Source: Ruegeria sp. YS9
GTDB lineage: Bacteria > Pseudomonadota > Alphaproteobacteria > Rhodobacterales > Rhodobacteraceae
Reading direction: 5' to 3'
Assembly (NCBI RefSeq): GCF_024628725.1
Contig: NZ_CP102409.1
Span: 191,501 to 255,500 of the forward strand
DNA length: 64,000 bases
Shown: positions 18,420 through 27,890 of the stretch, one piece after another
Layout of the letters: every line of letters starts with the position of its first letter
Position numbering within the stretch: position 1 is the stretch's first letter
Notes under the pieces: generated by a model
The model's input: the letters and a program-made list of their open reading frames with translations, nothing else
Told to the model about the DNA's origin: nothing
Databases searched by the model: none
Program-made: the position numbers and the translations under genes

Positions 18420-18737
18420 TTAGATTTCCAGATCAGAAATATCCACGCCTGCGGTCAGCGCGTCATGCACCCATTGAGGTTTGCGGCCGCGACCGGTCCA
18501 GGTTTGATCGGGGTTTTCCGGGTTGCGGTATTTAGCCTTTGTTTTTGTTGTCTTAATACCGCGCGGCGCTTCTCCGGACAGTTCAGACAAAGAAAAGCCG
18601 AATTCTGCCGCGGCCTTTTCTGCGGCTTTCAAAGCCTCCTGACGTTCGCGTTTTTCTGCTCTGATCAAAGCTTTTTCAATATCATTACGCAAAGCCAAAA
18701 GGTCTTTACGTGACATTTGCTCAAGATTGATCCCCAT
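18420..18737 (-). CDS. H-NS family nucleoid-associated protein (HvrA/Spb-like)
   Basis: 105 residues: amino-terminal coiled-coil (about 1-50, rich in Lys/Glu/Ala) for dimerisation and a carboxy-terminal DNA-binding motif YRNPENPDQTWTGRGRKPQWV, the H-NS family signature (TWTGRGRxPxW). In Rhodobacter such proteins (HvrA, Spb) regulate photosynthesis and nitrogen genes. Which target applies here is unknown. First gene of a probable operon with deoD; a perfect 10-bp inverted repeat lies just upstream. Confidence 0.9.
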   Translation of the reverse strand: MGINLEQMSRKDLLALRNDIEKALIRAEKRERQEALKAAEKAAAEFGFSLSELSGEAPRGIKTTKTKAKYRNPENPDQTWTGRGRKPQWVHDALTAGVDISDLEI

Positions 18738-18759
18738 CAGTCTTCTCCATCAGATAATT

Positions 18760-18789
18760 ATTACGGTGCACATGAGCGCGCACCGTAAT
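18760..18789. repeat. perfect inverted repeat upstream of the H-NS-like gene
   Basis: ATTACGGTGC (18760-18769) and GCACCGTAAT (18780-18789) around a 10-base loop. It lies 22 bp before the H-NS-like start and 73 bp past the ecm stop. It could end ecm transcripts, but no T-tract follows on the minus strand (AATTATCTG), so an operator or RNA hairpin is equally possible. Confidence 0.6.
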
Positions 18790-18861
18790 TCCAAATACCA
18801 GCTTATTCCATCCCGAATATTTCAGGGACGGAAACAGGAGAAAAAGTGCCTTAAACCTTGA

Positions 18862-20829
18862 TTACTCTGCTGCGAGATTCCGAGGATCCGCCAGAGTAAC
18901 AATATCGCCCATTATCGAATTGAGTTCGAAGTTCTTCGGGGTGTAGACCTTGGCCACACCCATGGATTTCAGTTTTTCGGCATCTTCGTCCGGAATAATG
19001 CCACCCACCACGACTGGGATATGAGACAACCCCGCCTGCCGCAGTCGTTCCATGACGTCTTTGACCAGTGGCAGGTGGCTGCCGGACAGGATCGACAGTC
19101 CAATGACATGCGCGTCATCTTCGCGGGCGGCCGCAACGATTTCTTCGGGTGTCAGGCGAATGCCCTCATAGCTGATGTCCATACCGCAATCGCGGGCACG
19201 GAAGGCAATCTGTTCGGCGCCGTTGGAATGGCCGTCCAGCCCGGGTTTGCCTACAAGGAACTTCAGACGCCGGCCCAGCTTGTCGCTGACGGCATCAACG
19301 GCGGCACGCAGGTCGTCCAACCCTTCGGTCTTGTTCGAAACAGACCCCGAAACACCGGTTGGGCCGCGATAGGTTCCGTAGACCGTTCGCATTTCTTCGG
19401 CCCATTCGCCCGTCGTCGCGCCGGCCTTTGCGGCGGCAATGGACGGTTCCATGATGTTTGCCCCGGTCTGTGCCGCTTCGCGCAGCGCCGCCAAGGCGGC
19501 TGTTACGGCCGCTTCGTCCCGTTCTGCGCGCCACGTATTCAGGCGGTCGATCTGTTCTTGCTCCACGGCAGGATCAACAACCATGATGCCACCGTCTTCG
19601 GTTTGCAGGGGGGATGCCTCGCCTTCGATCCATTTGTTCACACCGACGACGACGGTTTCATTGCGCTCGATCCGGTTCAGGCGTTCAGCGTTGGAATCCA
19701 CAAGTCGGGATTTCATGTATTCGATCGAAGCGACCGCGCCGCCCATCGAATCCAGGTTGGCCAGTTCGGCCCGTGCGCCTTCTTTCAGCTCTTTGACCTT
19801 GGCATCGACAGCGGGGTTGCCATCGAACAGGTCATCATATTCCAGCAGATCGGTTTCATAGGCCAGAATCTGCTGCATCCGCATCGACCACTGCTGGTCC
19901 CACGGACGCGGCAGACCCAGCGCCTCGTTCCAGGCGGGCAACTGCACTGCACGGGCGCGTGCATTCTTCGACAGGGTTACGGCCAGCATCTCGATCAGGA
20001 TGCGATAGACGTTGTTCTCGGGCTGTTGCTCGGTCAGACCCAGAGAGTTCACCTGCACGCCATACCGGAATCGACGGAATTTCGGATTTTCAACGCCATA
20101 GCGTTGTTGCAGGATCTCATCCCAAAGATCCACGAAGGCGCGCATCTTGCACATTTCGGTGACAAAGCGGATGCCAGCATTCACGAAAAAGGAAATCCGG
20201 CCGCAGAGCGCCGGGAAATCTTCGGCAGGTACACGTGGGCGCAATTCGTCCAGCACGGCGATGGCAGTGGCCAAGGCATAGGCCAGTTCCTGCTCTGGCG
20301 TCGCACCCGCCTCTTGCAGGTGATACGAGCACACGTTCATCGGGTTCCATTTCGGAACATTGGTATAGCAATACTCGGCCACGTCCGCGATCATCTTGAG
20401 CGACGGCTTGGGCGGGCAAACATAAGTGCCGCGGCTCAGGTATTCCTTGATCAGGTCGTTTTGAACGGTGCCCTGTAGTTTGGATACATCCGCGCCTTGC
20501 TCCTCGGCGACGGCGATGTAAAGCGCCAAAAGCCATGGTGCAGTGGCGTTGATCGTCATCGAGGTGTTCATCTGTTCCAGGGGGATCTGGTCGAACAGAA
20601 CCCGCATGTCACCCAGATGACAGACCGGCACACCCACCTTGCCGACTTCACCGCGCGCCAACGTGTGGTCGCTGTCATAGCCTGTTTGTGTCGGCAGATC
20701 GAAGGCCACGGACAGACCGGTTTGGCCCTTCGCAAGATTCCCCCGATAGAGCGCGTTCGAGGCTTTGGCCGTGGAATGACCGGCATAGGTTCGGATGAGC
20801 CAGGGGCGATCTTTCTGCGTCTGCGTCAT
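18862..20829 (-). CDS. ecm: ethylmalonyl-CoA mutase (coenzyme B12-dependent)
   Basis: 655 residues, MeaA/Ecm type of methylmalonyl-CoA mutase. The amino-terminal TIM barrel starts RPWLIRTYAGHSTAKASN, with GQTGLSVAFDLPTQTGYDSD and NTSMTINATAPW. The carboxy-terminal B12-binding domain (about 525-655) has GKPGLDGHSNGAEQIA, containing DxHxxG with the cobalt-ligand His. Converts (2R)-ethylmalonyl-CoA to methylsuccinyl-CoA. The MeaA-like single-chain size and adjacency to ccr favour ecm over methylmalonyl-CoA mutase. Start at 20829 follows GAGG; the open frame beyond it is a shadow of the opposite acyltransferase gene. Confidence 0.92.
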   Translation of the reverse strand: MTQTQKDRPWLIRTYAGHSTAKASNALYRGNLAKGQTGLSVAFDLPTQTGYDSDHTLARGEVGKVGVPVCHLGDMRVLFDQIPLEQMNTSMTINATAPWLLALYIAVAEEQGADVSKLQGTVQNDLIKEYLSRGTYVCPPKPSLKMIADVAEYCYTNVPKWNPMNVCSYHLQEAGATPEQELAYALATAIAVLDELRPRVPAEDFPALCGRISFFVNAGIRFVTEMCKMRAFVDLWDEILQQRYGVENPKFRRFRYGVQVNSLGLTEQQPENNVYRILIEMLAVTLSKNARARAVQLPAWNEALGLPRPWDQQWSMRMQQILAYETDLLEYDDLFDGNPAVDAKVKELKEGARAELANLDSMGGAVASIEYMKSRLVDSNAERLNRIERNETVVVGVNKWIEGEASPLQTEDGGIMVVDPAVEQEQIDRLNTWRAERDEAAVTAALAALREAAQTGANIMEPSIAAAKAGATTGEWAEEMRTVYGTYRGPTGVSGSVSNKTEGLDDLRAAVDAVSDKLGRRLKFLVGKPGLDGHSNGAEQIAFRARDCGMDISYEGIRLTPEEIVAAAREDDAHVIGLSILSGSHLPLVKDVMERLRQAGLSHIPVVVGGIIPDEDAEKLKSMGVAKVYTPKNFELNSIMGDIVTLADPRNLAAE

Positions 20830-20973
20830 AGCGGGGCCTCGCATTTCAGTGGGCAATAAAATTTCGTCTTGAGGTTCTAAAGCGCAATTTTCGGGACATG
20901 TCAATTCGCTGCGTTGCGGCATGCCGCAATTGTTCAGATTGTGGGTCAGTGTGATTGGTGGCAATGTGCGGCC

Positions 20974-22338
20974 ATGACGCAAACCGTGGAACTTCCGCTT
21001 TGGCTTTTCGTGCTGATCGTGGTCTTTGCCATGGTCACTTTCGCATCGCATTTCCTGTTCCCATCTGTCCGCTGGTTTTTCCGCCGGAGGCTGGAACGCG
21101 CGGTGGCACGCCTGAACCAGCGCCTTCAGCGCCCGATCCAGCCTTTCAAGCTGGCGCGTCGACACGACATGATTCAGCGATTGATTTATGATCCGCAGGT
21201 CGGTCAGGCGGTTCAGCAACATGCCCGCGAAACCGGCATGCCCGAGGCTGTCGCCTCGGAGCAGGCGCGCCGCTATGCCCGTGAGATCGTGCCGTCCTTT
21301 TCGGCCTTCGCCTATTTCAGCTTTGCGATTCGACTGGCCCGGCTGCTGAGCAACACATTCTACGAGGTTCGGCTTAGCTACCAGGACGAAGAATCCGTCA
21401 GGAATATCGACCCTGAAGCAACGGTTGTCTTTGTCATGAACCACCGGAGCAACATGGATTACGTATTGGTCACGTATCTTGCAGCCCGACATTCTGCGCT
21501 GTCCTATGCTGTCGGAGAGTGGGCCCGGGTCTGGCCGCTCAGCCGATTGATCCGGGCGATGGGGGCTTACTTTATCCGGCGCAAGTCCGGCAGCGAACTC
21601 TATCGCCAGGTTCTGTCCACCTATGTGCGTCACGCAACCGAAGCCGGCGTAACTCAAGCCATGTTTCCAGAAGGCGGGCTGAGCCTGACCGGGGCCATTG
21701 CGCGCCCCAAGCTTGGACTGCTCAAATATATTATGGATGGAACGTCGCCACAGGGGCGCGATGTGGTGTTTGTTCCGGTGGCACTGAATTACGACCGTGT
21801 GTTGGAAGACACCATCCTGACCCGCGCGGCACTTGGCACTGAGCGGCGGTTTCGCGCGCGGATCGGTGTCATCACGCGTTGGATATTGAAACAGCTTTGG
21901 CGTCGTTTGATCGGCCGATACAAGCGGTTCGGTCTGGCGTCCGTCCGGTACGGCAGGCCGATCTCTCTGAAGGACTTCCGGGCTGAGGGCAGCGACGACG
22001 TGATGACGGATTTGGCCCGGGTGCTGATGCAGCGAATCCAGCATGCTATTCCGCTGGTGCCGGCACCAGCGGCCTGTTTGCTGGTACGCGACAACGGCCC
22101 GATGTCCGAAGAAGACGCTCTGTCACGAATTCAACAGATGATGGAGCGCGATGACCCGCAGACCAAGGACAATTCGCAGGCCATATCAAATGCTTTGGAT
22201 CAACTGGTTGAACGCCGGATTCTGAACCGACAGGGGAATATGCTGTCCGTATCAGGTCAGCGCGGTGATCTTCTGGACTATTACGCCGCATCCGTCCCGG
22301 CGGATTCAGGCATCGGAGTTTCTGCATCCGCAAAATAA
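20974..22338 (+). CDS. glycerol-3-phosphate/lysophosphatidate acyltransferase family protein
   Basis: 454 residues. One amino-terminal hydrophobic segment (about 8-28), then the acyltransferase block 1 motif NHRSNMDYV (HxxxxD with His and Asp) and block 3 FPEGGLS, which are diagnostic for PlsB/PlsC-type enzymes that acylate glycerol-phosphate lipids. Its length is nearer PlsB-like proteins than typical 250-residue PlsC. Probably on the cytoplasmic face of the inner membrane. ATG at 20974 is used; the frame is open 20 codons earlier with no strong ribosome site. It is divergent from ecm and 136 bp upstream of ccr. Confidence 0.83.
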   Translation: MTQTVELPLWLFVLIVVFAMVTFASHFLFPSVRWFFRRRLERAVARLNQRLQRPIQPFKLARRHDMIQRLIYDPQVGQAVQQHARETGMPEAVASEQARRYAREIVPSFSAFAYFSFAIRLARLLSNTFYEVRLSYQDEESVRNIDPEATVVFVMNHRSNMDYVLVTYLAARHSALSYAVGEWARVWPLSRLIRAMGAYFIRRKSGSELYRQVLSTYVRHATEAGVTQAMFPEGGLSLTGAIARPKLGLLKYIMDGTSPQGRDVVFVPVALNYDRVLEDTILTRAALGTERRFRARIGVITRWILKQLWRRLIGRYKRFGLASVRYGRPISLKDFRAEGSDDVMTDLARVLMQRIQHAIPLVPAPAACLLVRDNGPMSEEDALSRIQQMMERDDPQTKDNSQAISNALDQLVERRILNRQGNMLSVSGQRGDLLDYYAASVPADSGIGVSASAK

Positions 22339-22364
22339 CTTTCTGCAAGCGCTGGGTCATAAAA

Positions 22365-22396
22365 TTACAATATGATGCCAAAAACGGTTGCAATAT
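22365..22396. promoter_or_regulatory. direct repeat TTRCAATAT upstream of ccr
   Basis: TTACAATAT (22365-22373) and TTGCAATAT (22388-22396), start to start 23 bp, in the 136-bp leader of ccr. This may be a regulator site for acetate-inducible control, but no proof. It does not match exactly the TTTGCAAA-type sites I recall for ScfR/RamB regulators. Confidence 0.35.
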
Positions 22397-22474
22397 TACT
22401 CGACGCCCAATATTCCAGTCTGTGAAGCGCGCGATTCTGCGTCGCGGCAAAGGTACTGAAAAGAGGAGGCCGGC

Positions 22475-23758
<1,284 letters not shown>

Positions 23759-23784
23759 TAACCCGCCAGGGTTGTAGACAAAAA

Positions 23785-23827
23785 AACACCCGCGAATCAC
23801 CTTGTTGGTTCGCGGGTGTTTTGTGTT
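23785..23827 (+). terminator. rho-independent terminator after ccr
   Basis: 12-bp perfect stem (AACACCCGCGAA 23785-23796, TTCGCGGGTGTT 23809-23820), 12-base loop, then TTGTGTTTTT. The upstream A-run also makes it work as a bidirectional terminator. Confidence 0.92.
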
Positions 23828-23936
23828 TTTCAGGCCTCTGACGATCTTTCAAATGTTTGCATTTTTGCCCATCGCTATTTTTGGGGAGTAGAAACCGGCG
23901 AATAGGCTGAAAAAGATCATACATGTTATGGTTGTG

Positions 23937-23951
23937 TTAACCCTTCGTTAA
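23937..23951. promoter_or_regulatory. CtrA-type binding site TTAA-N7-TTAA before the quorum-sensing genes
   Basis: TTAACCCTTCGTTAA, a perfect match to the CtrA consensus. It is 19 bp before the small ORF at 23971 and may control the luxR transcript. A second perfect site is at 24833-24847. Confidence 0.7.
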
Positions 23952-23970
23952 CTGTTTCAGAGAGACCCTG

Positions 23971-24189
23971 ATGGCGCAAAATGAGTGGATATTGGACGTA
24001 TTGTCGGACCTCAATGCTTTCGCCGTTGCGAATGGTTTGAGCGCGCTTGCAGAGCAGCTTGATGACACAAGACTGATCGCGGCTGCCGAGATTGCGTCCT
24101 TGAAGAACGAGGTACGGGCGCCCGCGGATGGCAACGAAGGTCGATTTGGGTCAAATCCTTCAGGATTTGGAAAACACCAACACGCTTGA
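23971..24189 (+). CDS. short ORF ahead of luxR
   Basis: 72 residues beginning MAQNEWILDVLSDLNAFA with an amphipathic, Ala/Leu-rich helix (about 7-45) and a less ordered end that overlaps the luxR start by 62 bp. Ribosome site AGAGAG. The first 45 residues look like a real small helical protein; the end may only be the read-through over luxR. Possible translational coupling with luxR. No known family. Confidence 0.5.
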   Translation: MAQNEWILDVLSDLNAFAVANGLSALAEQLDDTRLIAAAEIASLKNEVRAPADGNEGRFGSNPSGFGKHQHA

Positions 24190-24847
24190 AGAACTCAGCG
24201 CCGTAGCGGAGCGTTTGCGGGACGCGTTGAAGGTCGAGCACCTGACGTATCACTGGGTTGACGGTGCCGGAGATCAATACGGCTACACCACCTATTCAGA
24301 CGCTTGGGATGAGCGCTACAGGGAAAAAAACTATCACCGTATCGACCCAGTGATCTTGGGGTGTTTCCAGCGGTTTCACCCGGTTGACTGGAAGTCTCTG
24401 GATTGGTCCGGCAAGGTGGCGAAAGCCTTCCTTCTGGATGCGCAAAGCCATGGCGTTGGCAATCAGGGGTATTCCATCCCAATTCGGGGTCCAAATGGTC
24501 AGTTCGCCCTGTTCACGGTCAACCACAGTTGTGATGATCAAACCTGGAAGAACTTTATCTCGACTTACGGGCGTGATTTGATTCTTGTTGCGCATTACAT
24601 AAATCGCAAGGCGCTGGAGTTTGAAAAAGACAGGCAGCCGGACTGCCCGCGCAGCTTGTCGCCAAGGGAAATCGACGCGATCACACTTTTGGCGTTGGGA
24701 TACAGCCGCGCCCAAGTGGCCCATTCCCTGACGATTTCCGAGCATACGTTGCGCGTTTACATTGAAAGCGCGCGCTCAAAGCTGGGCGCACATAACACAA
24801 CCCACGCAATTGCCACGGCACTCAGCCGGGGATTAATAGTGGTTTAA
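24128..24847 (+). CDS. luxR: LuxR-family acyl-homoserine lactone receptor/regulator
   Basis: 239 residues. Amino-terminal autoinducer-binding domain with the conserved ligand set seen in TraR: W60, Y64, D73, P74, W88 and G114. Carboxy-terminal GerE/HTH domain (about 175-239): LSPREIDAITLLALGYSRAQVA ... LRVYIESARSKLGAHNTTHAI. The start overlaps the upstream small ORF; no strong ribosome site, so coupling is likely. Cognate synthase gene follows 83 bp downstream. Would activate or repress target promoters on binding AHL. Confidence 0.93.
   Translation: MATKVDLGQILQDLENTNTLEELSAVAERLRDALKVEHLTYHWVDGAGDQYGYTTYSDAWDERYREKNYHRIDPVILGCFQRFHPVDWKSLDWSGKVAKAFLLDAQSHGVGNQGYSIPIRGPNGQFALFTVNHSCDDQTWKNFISTYGRDLILVAHYINRKALEFEKDRQPDCPRSLSPREIDAITLLALGYSRAQVAHSLTISEHTLRVYIESARSKLGAHNTTHAIATALSRGLIVV
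24833..24847. promoter_or_regulatory. second CtrA-type site TTAA-N7-TTAA, overlapping the luxR stop
   Basis: TTAATAGTGGTTTAA at 24833-24847, perfect consensus, 83 bp before the luxI ATG. A further TTAACC half-site lies at 24874-24879. This suggests luxI can be transcribed from its own CtrA-sensitive promoter. Confidence 0.65.
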
Positions 24848-24930
24848 GGGGTGAACGGCCTCCACACGCAAAATTAACCACGACTCTGTACTCCCTTCGT
24901 TCCTGCACAGGACGACAAGGGGAACAAGTC

Positions 24931-25569
24931 ATGTTGCGTTATCTATATGCCGATGAGTTACACAGATTTCCGACTCTGGCAGAGGGGATGTTCAAGGATC
25001 GCGCGGATCAGTTCAAGACCCGGTTGGGGTGGGATGTCCACGTCAACGAGAAAGGGGAAGAGCGGGACGAATACGATGATCTCAATCCGCTTTACGTCAT
25101 CTGGGAAGAGCCGGATGGCAGCCACGGAGGGTCGATGCGTGTATTGCCTACGACCGGCCGGGTGATGATCAATGAGGTTTTTGGTCATCTCAACGGCGGT
25201 AAGCCGATTTGCAGCCCCCTGATCTGGGAGGTGACCCGGTTCTGCCTGTCGCGAACAGCCAGCCCGCATACTGCCGGCGCCATCATGCTGAGCGGAGGCG
25301 AAATGATGGAAGGTTTCGGCCTGACGCATATCGCCGGCGTATTCGATGCCAGAATGATCAGAATCTATCGCCTGATCGGGTCATCGCCCGAGGTTCTGGG
25401 AACCCAGGGCAGCGGACGCGATCAGATTTCAGTCGGTTTGTGGCCCTATTCCGCGGACGACTGCAACCGGGTGGCCGCGCGTGCGGGCATCCCGCGCGAC
25501 CTGTCTCGGATGTGGTTCAAGGCCGCATTCGGCCCGAAGAAACAGCACCGGTTCGCCCTGTCCGCCTAA
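24931..25569 (+). CDS. luxI: LuxI-family acyl-homoserine lactone synthase
   Basis: 212 residues. Conserved LuxI residues in place: R24, F28, W34, Asp in the 46-50 region (RDEYDD), R70 (GSMRVLP), F84, E100 and R103. Makes AHL from S-adenosylmethionine and an acyl-ACP. Chain length cannot be told. The upstream gap (24848-24930) contains a weak dyad CTGTAC...GCACAG (24886-24910) that could be a lux box. Confidence 0.95.
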   Translation: MLRYLYADELHRFPTLAEGMFKDRADQFKTRLGWDVHVNEKGEERDEYDDLNPLYVIWEEPDGSHGGSMRVLPTTGRVMINEVFGHLNGGKPICSPLIWEVTRFCLSRTASPHTAGAIMLSGGEMMEGFGLTHIAGVFDARMIRIYRLIGSSPEVLGTQGSGRDQISVGLWPYSADDCNRVAARAGIPRDLSRMWFKAAFGPKKQHRFALSA

Positions 25570-25629
25570 GTGTCGGAAAACGCAAATCCACATCTGGTGA
25601 TGGCTGGCGCGGCCCTGTAGGGTCGCGCC

Positions 25630-27162
25630 ATGTCCTTGCCGAATGTAACGTTCTCAGATGATCAGGCCGCCGCGTATGACAGCATCGCCGAGATGCTGCG
25701 GGCAGCAGGTGTTGATCTGGAAGATGATGCCCTTCTGAAACAGCCGGGCGCAGGAAAATCCGGTGTGATGGCCGTGATCGGCAAGGCCGGCTCGGGCAAA
25801 ACGCTGCTGTTGGCCGAGCTGTACAAGGCACTGGCAGAGACGGGTGTTCAGATTGTGTCCGGCGATTATGAAAGCCGCAAATCGAAAGACAAGCGCAGCC
25901 TTGCCATCCTTGCCCCGACGAACAAGGCTGCAAGCGTTCTGCGATTGCGCGGCGTGCCTGCGACCACGATTCACCGAATATTGTACACGCCGGTTTATGA
26001 TCCGGAATACGAGCGTATTGCGGAATGGCTGGCCGGCAATGACGAACGCCCCGATATCGAAGGTTTGACGGATGAAGCCTTGGATCGCGCGGCTGCTTTC
26101 TATCAAAACAACAAATCGATCCCCGGGGCGCTGGCCGCCGCCGGTTTGCGAGGGTCGGATTTCATCACAGGGTGGAAGCGCCGTGACGAACCACTGGATA
26201 TCGGGTTTGTCGATGAGGCGTCGATGCTGGATGACCGTCAGTTCGATGATCTCAAAGAGATTTTCCCGACCCTACTGTTGTTCGGCGACCCGGCTCAGCT
26301 GGCACCGGTAAATCAGTCCGGCAGCATGGTTTTCGAGGCATTGCCCGAGCCCAGGAAGCTGACTCTCCAGCGGGTGCACCGCCAGGATGCGGACAATCCA
26401 ATTCTGGATCTTGCGCATGCGCTGGCCGATCCGGCAATGGGCTTCGAGGATTTCGAGCGACTGATCGAAGAATCCGCTCGTCGGGATGACCGGGTTGTCT
26501 GGGGCCAGCGGGTTGAGGTCGATCTTATGGCCCGAAGTCCGGTTCTTGTCTGGCGCAACGCCACGCGCATTCGTTTGATACAGGCTTTCAGGCAAGTTCA
26601 CGGTGCGCCGGATACGGAGTTGCTGGAAGGTGAACCGCTCATTTGTGATGGGATCGAGTTGCCCCTGAAACATCGCAAGAAACGGCTGGATCTAGAGGCG
26701 CGCGGGCTGATCAAAGGAGCTCAGGTGGTGTATCTGGGGCCGGGCCGGAAGCCGGGGTTCTCGCGTCTTCACGTGATGGGGGCCGAAGACCCTCAGGTCA
26801 GTGCCGCCTCGATCGTTCAGATCGAAAAACCTGACGAGGAGGAGCCTTTTATTCCCTACGCTGCCCGCATGGGGGCGACCTTTTTGCACGGGGCGGCCGT
26901 TACGATCCACAAGGCGCAAGGGTCACAATGGGATACGGTTCAGGTGTTCGCTCCGGATGTCTATGCCGCCGCTCGCATGGGCCGGACCGAGGCCGGACAG
27001 CCATTGTGGAAACGTTTGGCATATGTCGCGATCACGCGGGCGCAAGAGCGTTTGATCTGGGTGGTGCGCAATCGCCTGTCAAAGCCCACGCACCCCCTGC
27101 GTGTGGATGACTTGAGGGCGATTCCGGCGGCTTCGCTGACATTGGAGGCGGAAGAGACATGA
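25630..27162 (+). CDS. RecD-like superfamily I DNA helicase (ATP-dependent exonuclease V alpha-type)
   Basis: 510 residues. Walker A GKAGSGKT (51-58), LAPTNKAA (motif Ia), Walker B-like IGFVDEASMLD, motif III LLLFGDPAQLAP, and the carboxy-terminal UvrD-like TIHKAQGSQWDTVQVF with YVAITRAQERL. Shorter than RecD (about 600) and lacking RecBC partners nearby, so a stand-alone RecD-like helicase is the safest name. It lies 60 bp after luxI in the same direction and overlaps the SDR start by 4 bp. Confidence 0.88.
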   Translation: MSLPNVTFSDDQAAAYDSIAEMLRAAGVDLEDDALLKQPGAGKSGVMAVIGKAGSGKTLLLAELYKALAETGVQIVSGDYESRKSKDKRSLAILAPTNKAASVLRLRGVPATTIHRILYTPVYDPEYERIAEWLAGNDERPDIEGLTDEALDRAAAFYQNNKSIPGALAAAGLRGSDFITGWKRRDEPLDIGFVDEASMLDDRQFDDLKEIFPTLLLFGDPAQLAPVNQSGSMVFEALPEPRKLTLQRVHRQDADNPILDLAHALADPAMGFEDFERLIEESARRDDRVVWGQRVEVDLMARSPVLVWRNATRIRLIQAFRQVHGAPDTELLEGEPLICDGIELPLKHRKKRLDLEARGLIKGAQVVYLGPGRKPGFSRLHVMGAEDPQVSAASIVQIEKPDEEEPFIPYAARMGATFLHGAAVTIHKAQGSQWDTVQVFAPDVYAAARMGRTEAGQPLWKRLAYVAITRAQERLIWVVRNRLSKPTHPLRVDDLRAIPAASLTLEAEET

Positions 27163-27887
27163 AATCCATCATCGTGACGGGTGCCAGTTCAGGTATTGGT
27201 CGGGCGACAGCCCAGCTGTTCTTGTCCGAAGGGTGGACGGTCGGGCTGTTGGCGCGCAGCAAGGAAAAGATGGAAGCTCTGGCAAAAGAACATCAGGCGG
27301 CCATTGTCCTGCCTGCGGATGTGACCGACCCGGATGCGGTTGAACGGGCTTTCCGGGCTTTTACAGACCACACGGGGCGGCTGGATGTTCTGTTCAACAA
27401 CGCCGGGATCTTTGCGCCGGGCGGTACGATCGACGAGATCGCTCTGGACGATTGGTATCAAAGCGTCAACGTGAACCTGAACGGCATGTTCCTCTGTGCG
27501 CGAGAAGCCTTCAGGATCATGCGCCACCAAAACCCGCAGGGCGGCCGGATCATAAACAACGGCTCGATAGCGGCGCATGTTCCGCGCCCGAATTCGGTGC
27601 ACTATTCGGCCACGAAGCACGCCATTACAGGGCTGACGCGCAGCCTTTCGCTGGATGGGCGTCGCTTTGGAATCGCCTGCGGGCAGATCGATATCGGAAA
27701 CGCGCGCACGCAGATGGTGCAAGGCCTTGTGGACGCGGCGCATGCCGCTGGCGAGACACCGGACCCGACGATGGCCGTGGAAGACGCCGCGCGTTCCGTC
27801 CTGCATATGGCAAGCCTGCCGCCCGAGGCCAACGTGCAGTTCATGACCGTCATGGCCACGACCATGCCCTATATCGGCCGAGGTTGA
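27159..27887 (+). CDS. short-chain dehydrogenase/reductase
   Basis: 242 residues of the classical SDR family: TGASSGIG (7-14), NNAG (80-83), catalytic S136, Y149 and K153 (YSATK). The substrate cannot be inferred; such proteins often act on sugars, polyketides or hydroxyketones. It overlaps the helicase stop (ATGA) and converges on the TIGR02186 gene, whose stop is 4 bp away. Confidence 0.92.
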   Translation: MKSIIVTGASSGIGRATAQLFLSEGWTVGLLARSKEKMEALAKEHQAAIVLPADVTDPDAVERAFRAFTDHTGRLDVLFNNAGIFAPGGTIDEIALDDWYQSVNVNLNGMFLCAREAFRIMRHQNPQGGRIINNGSIAAHVPRPNSVHYSATKHAITGLTRSLSLDGRRFGIACGQIDIGNARTQMVQGLVDAAHAAGETPDPTMAVEDAARSVLHMASLPPEANVQFMTVMATTMPYIGRG

Positions 27888-27890
27888 CCG

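Noticed and set aside
20830..22044. Long upstream extension of the ecm reading frame (total 1060 codons)
   Set aside because: It runs opposite to the acyltransferase gene and lacks any similarity to mutases; the conserved start and GAGG site are at 20829.
24886..24910. lux box upstream of luxI
   Set aside because: Only a weak CTGT-N17-ACAG dyad with little internal symmetry; not enough to claim a LuxR operator.
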